Assembly (NCBI GenBank): GCA_946404295.1
Contig: CAMJDE010000116.1
Coordinates: 1-6,249 of the forward strand
DNA: 6,249 nucleotides
Source: an uncultured Clostridia bacterium
GTDB lineage: Bacteria > Bacillota > Clostridia > Oscillospirales > CAG-272
Reading direction: 5' to 3'
The notes under the pieces are model-generated. The model saw only the letters and a list, made by a program, of their open reading frames with translations, was not told the origin of the DNA and made no database searches. Below, piece by piece: positions 1 to 5,437 of the stretch; position 1 is the stretch's first letter, and each line of letters opens with the position of its first letter. The translations under genes and the position numbers were made by a program.

Positions 1-1477
1 AATCATAGACGAAGGTCGCCGCCTCGCACAGCCATTGTCCGTACAGTTTGCCCCACATCGACTTCGCCCAGCCCGTGTCCGAGATCGTGAAGTGCAAGCC
101 GTCGGGATCGACGGTGTGCCAGTACTTCGCGGTATGGAAATGTCCGAGCGCGTACTTATAGTTGTGGGTCGCGATCTTCGGGTAGCCCGACGTTCCCGAC
201 GTGAAGAACATCAGCATCATATCGTCGCCGCCCGGCGCGTCGTCTTTTCGCGCGTAGTGCGAACTGTAGAGCGTGTATTCCTCGTTGAAGTTGCGCCAGC
301 CTTCGCGCTCGCCGTTCACGATCAGTTTGTGTTTCAGTTCGGGGCACTTCTCGGCGGCGAGGTCGACCTGATGCGCGGTGTCGCCGTCGGCGGTGCAGAG
401 GATCGCCGAAACGCCCGCCGACTGAAAGCGGTAAACGAAGTCGTGTTCCTGCAGCTGGTTGGTCGCGGGGATCCCGATCGCGCCGAGTTTGTTCAGCCCG
501 AGGATCGCGAACCAGAACTGATAGTGCCGTTTTAAGACCAGCATCACGCGGTCGCCCTTTTTGATCCCGAGCGACTTGAAGTAGTTGGCGCATTGGTTGG
601 ACCCGCGCTGCAGATCCTTGAAGGTGATGCGCCGCTCGACCTTACTGACGTCGACGTGGAGCATCGCGAGTTTGTCGGGCGACTTCTTCGCGATCTCGTC
701 GATCACGTCGAAGGCGAAGTTGAAACGCTCGGTATTCTTGAACGTGATCTTCTTCGGCGTGCCGTTCTCGTCCTCCTCGACGTCGATGAACTTGCGGTAG
801 ACCATCCCGCTGTCGTCGCGTTTCGGCTCGGGTTTTCCCGGTTCGGGCTGCGCCGTCTTGCTCGACAGTTCGGGGATCGGTTCGCCCGTCGGGTTCAGGA
901 CGATGGCGTAGAAGGTGCAGTCGCGCCCGCCGACGGCGATCATTCCGTGCGGCGCCGAACTGTCGTAGTAGATCGAGTCGCCCGCCTTCAGGATCTCGCG
1001 GTGCGCCCCGACCTGCACGAGCAGCTGCCCGTCGATCACGAGGTCACATTCCTGCCCCGCGTGGGTCGTCAGTTCGATCGGCTTGTTCTGCGCCTCTTCG
1101 GAATAGGTGCTGACGACGAAGAGCGGCTCGGCGATCCGGTTGCGGAAGGCGTACGCCATATTGAAGTAGGTCATCCCGTGCGCGTGGGCGATCTCCTGCC
1201 CCTCGCCCGCCCGGGTGACGGTGCAGGATTTCAGGGTCGGGCTGTAGCCCTCGATGATGTCGGTGACGTTGACCGAGAGCGCGCCGGCGCAGCGGTAGAG
1301 GAACGCGAAGTTCAGGTCGCGGTCGCCCGCCTCGCACGCGAGGTATTCTTCGGTCGGGACGCCGGTCAACTCCGCCATCTTCTCGGGGGTCAGGTTTTCG
1401 ATCTCGCGAAGCGCCCGGATGCGCCCCGCCATCTCCCGGATGCGGGAGTCGAGATCGGTCGTTTGATTGCTCATCAT
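1..1477 (-). CDS. HTH-cupin-acyl-CoA synthetase fusion (paralogue 1), C-terminus cut by window edge
   Basis: The frame is open from ATG 1477 to the window edge (492 codons, no stop), so the C-terminal part of the ligase is outside. Domains: XRE-type HTH about residues 12-76 (RIREMAGRIRALREIENLTP, then a second helix region ending DIIEG); a spacer; a cupin about 140-195 (GQECDLVIDGQLLVQVG and GDSIYYDSSAPHG); a Pro/Glu-rich linker about 197-222; then an AMP-forming acyl-CoA synthetase from about 245, with its phosphate-binding loop FFTSGTSGYPK at 424-434. It aligns along its length with the complete paralogue at 1845-4115. The expected reaction is carboxylate + ATP + CoA to acyl-CoA + AMP + PPi in the cytoplasm. 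Two ATGs occur in tandem (1477 and 1474). AAGGAG at 1490-1485 lies 7 nt from the first and 10 nt from the second, so I prefer 1477. A T-box leader precedes it. The substrate cannot be read from this fragment. Confidence 0.92.
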   Translation of the reverse strand, partial: MMSNQTTDLDSRIREMAGRIRALREIENLTPEKMAELTGVPTEEYLACEAGDRDLNFAFLYRCAGALSVNVTDIIEGYSPTLKSCTVTRAGEGQEIAHAHGMTYFNMAYAFRNRIAEPLFVVSTYSEEAQNKPIELTTHAGQECDLVIDGQLLVQVGAHREILKAGDSIYYDSSAPHGMIAVGGRDCTFYAIVLNPTGEPIPELSSKTAQPEPGKPEPKRDDSGMVYRKFIDVEEDENGTPKKITFKNTERFNFAFDVIDEIAKKSPDKLAMLHVDVSKVERRITFKDLQRGSNQCANYFKSLGIKKGDRVMLVLKRHYQFWFAILGLNKLGAIGIPATNQLQEHDFVYRFQSAGVSAILCTADGDTAHQVDLAAEKCPELKHKLIVNGEREGWRNFNEEYTLYSSHYARKDDAPGGDDMMLMFFTSGTSGYPKIATHNYKYALGHFHTAKYWHTVDPDGLHFTISDTGWAKSMWGKLYGQWLCEAATFVYD

Positions 1478-1484
1478 GCAGTCT

Positions 1485-1490
1485 CTCCTT
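1485..1490 (-). promoter_or_regulatory. Ribosome binding site of paralogue 1
   Basis: AAGGAG on the minus strand, 7 nt before ATG 1477 and 10 nt before ATG 1474. It fixes the start of the edge-truncated fusion gene. It lies just downstream of the T-box terminator and of an extra copy of the terminator 5' arm at 1498-1505. Confidence 0.85.
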
Positions 1491-1505
1491 CTCGGCGGAC
1501 GGGTG

Positions 1506-1546
1506 AAAAAACGCACCCGTCCCAAAGTTGTGCTTTGAGACGGGTG
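1506..1546 (-). terminator. T-box-controlled intrinsic terminator of paralogue 1
   Basis: In the RNA, CACCCGUCUCAAAG pairs with CUUUGGGACGGGUG around the loop CACAA. This gives a 14-pair stem with one U-G wobble. CG and six U follow (1511-1506). The CUCAAA part of the 5' arm is also the partner of UUUGAG in the T-box antiterminator, so the two folds exclude each other, as expected for a transcriptional T-box. Confidence 0.9.
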
Positions 1547-1776
1547 AAACATCATCCGCGGTACCACTCAAATTGCCGTCTTGCGACGACCTCTCTCGGG
1601 GTCGTGAACCCCTATGCCTTGACGCAGCAGTCACGGGGGGGTTCTACTTGCCTTGCGGCTTTCTTCCCTCCGGCTCCGGAACTACAACCCCGAAATCGTG
1701 TCGATGGCTCGCACCGTCCGCCATCTCTCTGACGACCGTATTTGGGGGCCCTTTCCGTCATAGCCTTTCAAATTAT
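1506..1776 (-). promoter_or_regulatory. T-box leader of paralogue 1 (candidate specifier GUA, Val)
   Basis: The signature TGAGTGGTACCGCG lies at 1570-1557. Its UGGU bulge would pair with the ACCA end of an uncharged tRNA with A73. Stem I has a K-turn base (GGC TATGAC GGAA at 1765-1753 pairing with TTCC GGA GCC at 1681-1672), the CAGAGAG bulge at 1731-1725, and a distal stem-loop ATGGC...GCCAT. GTCGTC-GCAA-GACGGC just before the T-box is stem III. UUUGAG/CUCAAA forms the antiterminator, with an inner CGG/CCG helix. The specifier loop between GGGG and TTCC reads TTGTAG. By the geometry of characterised glycine T-boxes (triplet, one base, then helix) the triplet is GUA at 1685-1683. UUG (Leu) is the alternative. 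Low uncharged-tRNA levels should terminate transcription and starvation should allow read-through. The T-box call is firm; the codon is tentative. Confidence 0.93.
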
Positions 1777-1782
1777 AGTGGT

Positions 1783-1811
1783 ATTGTAGCACACAACACC
1801 GGGTTTGTCAA
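1783..1811 (-). promoter_or_regulatory. Sigma-A promoter of paralogue 1 T-box transcript
   Basis: A consensus TTGACA (1811-1806), a 17-bp spacer and TACAAT (1788-1783) match the housekeeping consensus closely. Transcription should begin near A1776, a short distance before stem I of the T-box. The promoter sits 33 bp after the stop codon of the upstream paralogue, so the two paralogues have separate transcription units. Confidence 0.9.
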
Positions 1812-1844
1812 GGGGATATCGAAAAAAACCGAAATTGCGCCGCG

Positions 1845-4115
1845 TCAGAGTTTGTTCCGCTGGATCTTGCCCGAGATCGTCTTGGGCAGACTGTCGCGGA
1901 AGACGACGATCCGGGGGTATTTATAGGGGGCGGTATTCTTTTTGACGTAGTTCTGGATCTCTTTTTTGAGTTCCTCGGTCGGTTCGGTGCCGGGGACCAG
2001 CACCACGCTCGCTTTGACGACCTGACCCCGTACGGGATCGGGTTCGGGCGAGACGCCGCACTCGAGAACGTAGGGAAGTTCCATGATGACCGACTCGATC
2101 TCGAACGGACCGATGCGGTAGCCCGACGACTTGATCACGTCGTCGACGCGCCCGACGTACCAGTAAAAACCGTCCTCGTCTTTCCACGCCGTGTCGCCGG
2201 TGTGGTAGAGTCCGTCGTGCCAGACCTCGCGGGTCTTTTCTTCATTTTTATAATATCCGAGGAACAGCCCGCAGGGCGGTTTCTCCCCGACGCGGATGAC
2301 GATCTCGCCGGTCTCGCCGACCGGGACGGGATTTCCGTCGGGGTCGACGACGTCGACGTCGTAGAGCGGACTGGGTTTGCCCATCGAGCCGACCTTATGC
2401 GTCCCGCCGAGCAGGTTCGCGATGGAGAGGGTGGTTTCGGTCTGCCCGAAGCCCTCCATGGTCTGCAGCCCGGTCGCGCGCTCGAACTGGTAGTAGACCT
2501 CGGGGTTCAGCGCCTCGCCCGCCGTCGTCATGTGACGGATCGAGGAGAGGTCGTATTTCGAGATATCTTCCTTGACCATCATCCGGAGCATCGTCGGCGG
2601 CGCGCAGAAACTCGTGATGTGGTACTTGGCGAACATCGGCAGGATGTCGGCGGCGGAGAAGCGGTCGAAATCGTAGACGAAAACCGCCCCCTCGCAGAGC
2701 CATTGTCCGTAGAGTTTGCCCCAGAGCGCCTTGCCCCAGCCGGTATCCGAGATGGTCAGGTGCAGCCCGTCCTCCGAAACGCCGTGCCAGTATTTCGCCG
2801 TGATGTAGTGCCCCAGCGGGTACTGGTAGCTGTGGACGGCGATCTTCGGATATCCCGTCGTGCCGGACGTGAAGAACATCAGCATCGGGTCGCGTCCGCA
2901 CGGAGTTTCCTCGGTGCGGTAGAAGTGGGCGCTGTAGAGCGGGTATTCCGCGTCGAAATCGTGCCAACCCTCGCGGCTTCCGCCGACCAGAAGCTTGTTT
3001 TCGAGTTTGCCGACTTTTGCTTCCGCCAACTCGATCTGATGCGCCGTGTCGCCGTCGGTCGAGCAGACGATCGCCGACACGCCCGCCGACGTGAAGCGGT
3101 ATTCGTAGTCGTGCATCTGGAGCTGATCGGTCGCGGGGATCGCGATCGCGCCGAGTTTGTGCAGCGCGAGGATCGAGAACCAGAACTGGTAGTGCCGTTT
3201 CAAGACCAGCATCACGCGGTCGCCCTTTTTGATCCCGAGCGACTTGAAGGAGTTGGCGCATTGGTTCGACGCCCGCTTGATGTCGTTGAAGGTGAAGCGG
3301 CGCTCGACGTGATTGCGGTCGATGTGGAGCATCGCCAGTTTGTCGGGCGACCGCTTCGCGATCGCGTCGACCACGTCGAAACCGAAGTTGAACTTGTCTT
3401 CGTTCTTGAAGGTGATCTTGGTGCAGAGCCCGTTCTCGTCCTCCTCGGTCTCGGCGAACTGCTCGCCGACCGTCTTGTGGGTCGGAAGGACGTTCGGCAC
3501 CAGACTGCTGCGCACGACCTTTTCCTCGACGTCCTCGCCCGGCAGAACGACCGCGACGAAGAGGCAGTCGGCGCCGCCGACGGCGATCATGCCGTGCGGG
3601 GTCGAACTGTTGTAGTAGATCGAGTCGCCCTCGGAGAGCAGTTCGACGTGGTCGCCGACCTGCACCTTCAGCTGTCCCTGCATCACGAGGTCGAACTCCT
3701 GCCCCGAATGCTTGGTCAGGTGGATCGGTTTGTCCTGCAGCTCCTCGCTGTATTCGTAGCGGACCCAGTACGGCTCGGCGATCTTTTTGCGGAAGAAGGG
3801 CGCGAGGTTCTTGATTTCGATCCCGTCCTCTTTCGCCGTCTCCTGTCCCTCGCCCCGCCGCGTGACGGTATAGGAGGACAGGTGGGCGCTCTGCCCCTCG
3901 AGCAGGTCGGTAATGCCGATCCCGAACGCGAGCGCGCACTTGTGAATGAACGTGAAGGGGAAGTCGTTTTCGCCGTTTTCAAAGGCGCGGTACTCCTCCT
4001 CCGTCACTTCGGTCTTCTTCGCCATCTCGGACACGGAATAACCCGAGATATCCCGCATCTCGCGGATCCGGACGGCGACCTCTTTCAGTTTTTCGGTTTC
4101 GACGGTGTTTGCCAT
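1845..4115 (-). CDS. HTH-cupin-acyl-CoA synthetase fusion (paralogue 2), complete
   Basis: Complete, 756 residues. Order: XRE-type HTH about 7-74; cupin about 135-193 (GDSIYYNSSTPHG, H174); then an AMP-forming acyl-CoA synthetase about 240-756. Ligase motifs: FFTSGTTGYPK 414-424; EGFGQTET 554-561; YHTGD 637-641; GRVDDVIKSSGYRIGP 655-670; C-terminal LPKTISGK with the expected catalytic Lys750. The stretch EPDPVRGQVVKA and APYKYPR closely resemble the ACSM medium-chain subgroup. Gly557 stands where acetyl-CoA synthetases carry the Trp that limits the pocket to acetate, so a larger or branched acid is likely. The start is ATG 4115, with AAGGAG 9 nt upstream; a longer frame from 4160 runs into the terminator and has no good RBS. 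The HTH and cupin resemble stand-alone XRE-cupin regulators, here fused to an enzyme; whether they bind DNA is unknown. A promoter and T-box leader precede it. The substrate is not determined. Confidence 0.95.
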   Translation of the reverse strand: MANTVETEKLKEVAVRIREMRDISGYSVSEMAKKTEVTEEEYRAFENGENDFPFTFIHKCALAFGIGITDLLEGQSAHLSSYTVTRRGEGQETAKEDGIEIKNLAPFFRKKIAEPYWVRYEYSEELQDKPIHLTKHSGQEFDLVMQGQLKVQVGDHVELLSEGDSIYYNSSTPHGMIAVGGADCLFVAVVLPGEDVEEKVVRSSLVPNVLPTHKTVGEQFAETEEDENGLCTKITFKNEDKFNFGFDVVDAIAKRSPDKLAMLHIDRNHVERRFTFNDIKRASNQCANSFKSLGIKKGDRVMLVLKRHYQFWFSILALHKLGAIAIPATDQLQMHDYEYRFTSAGVSAIVCSTDGDTAHQIELAEAKVGKLENKLLVGGSREGWHDFDAEYPLYSAHFYRTEETPCGRDPMLMFFTSGTTGYPKIAVHSYQYPLGHYITAKYWHGVSEDGLHLTISDTGWGKALWGKLYGQWLCEGAVFVYDFDRFSAADILPMFAKYHITSFCAPPTMLRMMVKEDISKYDLSSIRHMTTAGEALNPEVYYQFERATGLQTMEGFGQTETTLSIANLLGGTHKVGSMGKPSPLYDVDVVDPDGNPVPVGETGEIVIRVGEKPPCGLFLGYYKNEEKTREVWHDGLYHTGDTAWKDEDGFYWYVGRVDDVIKSSGYRIGPFEIESVIMELPYVLECGVSPEPDPVRGQVVKASVVLVPGTEPTEELKKEIQNYVKKNTAPYKYPRIVVFRDSLPKTISGKIQRNKL

Positions 4116-4124
4116 ACTGTTGTT

Positions 4125-4130
4125 CTCCTT
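4125..4130 (-). promoter_or_regulatory. Ribosome binding site of paralogue 2
   Basis: AAGGAG on the minus strand, 9 nt before ATG 4115. It selects the MANTVETEK start over the longer in-frame start at 4160, which lies inside the terminator stem. Confidence 0.87.
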
Positions 4131-4145
4131 TTCGTGGGACAAAGC

Positions 4146-4179
4146 AAAAACCCGTCCCAAAGTTTCCTTTGAGACGGGT
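4146..4179 (-). terminator. T-box-controlled intrinsic terminator of paralogue 2
   Basis: In the RNA, ACCCGUCUCAAAG pairs with CUUUGGGACGGGU around a GAAA tetraloop (13 pairs, one U-G wobble). A short U tract follows (4150-4146). CUCAAA in the 5' arm is shared with the antiterminator. Confidence 0.9.
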
Positions 4180-4408
4180 GTAAAACACTCGCGGTACCAC
4201 TCAAATTGCCGTCTTGCGACGACCTCTTTCGGGGATCATACAATCCCTCCGCCTTAACGCGGCGATACGGGAGGCGCTTACTTGCGTTTCGCGTTCGGCT
4301 CTCCGGCTCGGAAGGGATGGGCGTGCGGGCGATCGACCGTCGGTTTTCACCAACCACCGACTCTCTGAAGGTGTTTCGACCCTGCCGTCTTCGTCATTGC
4401 CTTTTGAT
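4146..4408 (-). promoter_or_regulatory. T-box leader of paralogue 2 (candidate specifier AUC, Ile)
   Basis: The signature TGAGTGGTACCGCG is at 4203-4190, again with UGGU for an A73 tRNA. Stem I begins with a K-turn (GGC AATGAC GAAG at 4401-4389 pairing with CTTC CGA GCC at 4314-4305). It carries CAGAGAG at 4367-4361 and a distal TCGGTGGTTGGTGAAAACCGA-type loop. Stem III is GTCGTC-GCAA-GACGGC. The antiterminator pairs UUUGAG with CUCAAA, with an inner GUGU/ACAC helix. Upper stem I can be drawn as TCGA/TCGA, GGG/CCC and GGC/GCC, leaving CATCC opposite AC as the specifier loop. That puts AUC at 4318-4316. CAU (His, C73) and UCC (Ser, G73) do not suit the UGGU bulge. From stem III onward the leader is nearly identical to the one before paralogue 1, while stem I differs. 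The class is firm; the codon rests on a hand fold. Confidence 0.93.
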
Positions 4409-4414
4409 GGACAC

Positions 4415-4443
4415 ATTGTAGCACAAGCAAAACCGCTTGTCAA
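4415..4443 (-). promoter_or_regulatory. Sigma-A promoter of paralogue 2 T-box transcript
   Basis: TTGACA (4443-4438), 17-bp spacer, TACAAT (4420-4415). Transcription should start near A4408. The spacer contains the 6-bp inverted repeat ACAAGC/GCTTGT (4440-4423). The -35 box begins 13 bp after the stop of the upstream hydrolase gene, with no obvious terminator between them. Confidence 0.9.
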
Positions 4444-4456
4444 GGGGTTTTCAAAA

Positions 4457-5299
4457 TTATTTTTCGTCGGGGATAAACGCGCCGGAGTCCTTGGTATTCT
4501 TCCACGGCGTGCCGATGAAGCCGACCTGCTTGAAGTCGCCCGGATTGTGCCGGATGATATAGTCGATATAGGAACCGATCATCCGCGCGAAGAGCAGATA
4601 CCCCATCGGGTTCAGATGCCCGCCCAACTGATAGGAACGGATGAAGATCTCGTCGTCGAAGGGCGGAGCGTAGCGCGCGATATCCAGAACGTAGGTGCGC
4701 GGGAAGAGGTCGGGCAGCCGCCGGATCCCCTCGTTCAACTGATCCTCCAGCGCCTGCCGGGAGGGGCTCCCGCTGCCGCGGTGGTCGCGCGGCACCGTCA
4801 CGGGAAAGAAGAAGGCGTCGGGGCGGTTCTGCCGCAGGCGGGAGACGATCTTTCCGTAATACCCCAGCACCGTTTCGGGGTTGTTGTCGCCGTTCTTCGG
4901 GTCGATATCGCCCGCCGACCCGATCCCGATCCCGCTCCCGAGCGCCTGGGAGACGTCGTTCACCCCGAGCGCGATGATATAGGTGTCCGCGAGTTTGTCG
5001 GTCCCCCAGAAACCGTTTCTCTCGGCAAAACCGTTCCAGTATTCCCGCGCCGACATACCGCCGCGCGAGAAGTTCCAAACCTTGCTTCCGGTCATACGTC
5101 CGAGGAACTGCCCCCACGAGTATTCAAAGGTGTCGTGGTAGGTCCTGCCGCCCGTCCCGGGGTCGGTCGCCTCGAACTCACCCGAGGAGAGCGAGTCGCC
5201 GATACAGGCGATCGTGCGGAAGATCGCGGTAAAACCCCCGGTCGGATCGAGTCGATCCAGGGGGTTCTCGTTTTTATCGGGGCAGGGATCGAAGATCAT
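4457..5299 (-). CDS. SGNH/GDSL-family hydrolase, cytoplasmic
   Basis: 280 residues. Block I is CIGDSLSSGE with nucleophile Ser36. FSRGGMS at 77-83 fits the block II glycine, and ALGVNDV with Asn114 is block III (GxND). GGHLNPMGY with His228 is block V. The family hydrolyses esters (lipids, acyl-thioesters, acetylated sugars) with Ser-His-Asp; Ser, Gly, Asn and His make up the SGNH set. The Asp that usually lies three residues before the His is replaced by Leu225, so it may use a Ser-His dyad or an Asp from elsewhere. There is no signal peptide or membrane segment, so it is probably cytoplasmic. The start is ATG 5299, with AAGGAG 7 nt upstream; a longer frame to 5521 only overlaps atpC in antisense-like, Arg-rich sequence. 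It lies between the ATP synthase genes and the T-box promoter. No own promoter is convincing, and a role beside the ligases is speculative. Confidence 0.85.
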   Translation of the reverse strand: MIFDPCPDKNENPLDRLDPTGGFTAIFRTIACIGDSLSSGEFEATDPGTGGRTYHDTFEYSWGQFLGRMTGSKVWNFSRGGMSAREYWNGFAERNGFWGTDKLADTYIIALGVNDVSQALGSGIGIGSAGDIDPKNGDNNPETVLGYYGKIVSRLRQNRPDAFFFPVTVPRDHRGSGSPSRQALEDQLNEGIRRLPDLFPRTYVLDIARYAPPFDDEIFIRSYQLGGHLNPMGYLLFARMIGSYIDYIIRHNPGDFKQVGFIGTPWKNTKDSGAFIPDEK

Positions 5300-5306
5300 A
5301 ACTTGT

Positions 5307-5312
5307 CTCCTT
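5307..5312 (-). promoter_or_regulatory. Ribosome binding site of the SGNH hydrolase
   Basis: AAGGAG, 7 nt before ATG 5299. It decides the MIFDPCPDK start over the in-frame extension to 5521. Confidence 0.87.
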
Positions 5313-5354
5313 TTTATCAAGCGAACGGGCGTACTCCGGTCGGTCTTTGAAACC

Positions 5355-5383
5355 GTGACCCGAAGGTGCCGCCTTCGGGTCAC
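5355..5383 (-). repeat. 12-bp perfect inverted repeat (strong stem-loop)
   Basis: GTGACCCGAAGG and CCTTCGGGTCAC are perfect complements around a 5-nt loop. On either strand this would be a very stable hairpin between atpC and the hydrolase gene. No U tract follows it in the direction of transcription, so it is not a textbook intrinsic terminator. It may act as a 3' mRNA stabiliser for the atp transcript or be part of a mobile palindromic repeat. Confidence 0.8.
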
Positions 5384-5387
5384 ATTA

Positions 5388-5401
5388 CATAATTCATTAT
5401 G
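5388..5401 (-). repeat. Short inverted repeat CATAAT-GA-ATTATG
   Basis: Six-bp arms around GA on the minus strand, placed between the two larger palindromes at 5355-5383 and 5414-5437. AT-rich and weak alone; its regular placement suggests the three form one element. Confidence 0.55.
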
Positions 5402-5413
5402 GAAGTTCTTTGC

Positions 5414-5437
5414 CAAGCTTTCTTTCAAGAAAGCTTG
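5414..5437 (-). repeat. 24-bp palindrome containing the atpC stop codon
   Basis: The arms CAAGCTTTCTT and AAGAAAGCTTG are perfect complements separated by 2 nt, or a 10-bp stem with a UGAA loop in the RNA. The TGA stop of atpC (5427-5425) lies at the centre. The last codons of atpC (RKLS) are therefore encoded by the palindrome. No U tract follows. Confidence 0.85.

Noticed and set aside
1820..1844. Intrinsic terminator after paralogue 2
   Set aside because: A run of seven T exists on the minus strand (1828-1822), but I could find no convincing stem before it.
4116..4160. Longer N-terminus of paralogue 2 starting at 4160
   Set aside because: It starts inside the terminator stem and has no RBS, and AAGGAG lies at a good distance from ATG 4115.
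2202..4172. A 656-codon open frame on the plus strand opposite paralogue 2, and similar long frames at 593-1732 and 4214-5350
   Set aside because: They are antisense to well-recognised genes, are Arg/Val/Asp-rich in the manner of reversed GC-rich codons, show no family motifs and lack ribosome binding sites.
5355..5383. Intrinsic terminator after atpC
   Set aside because: The stem is excellent but no U tract follows in the direction of transcription, so it was listed only as an inverted repeat.
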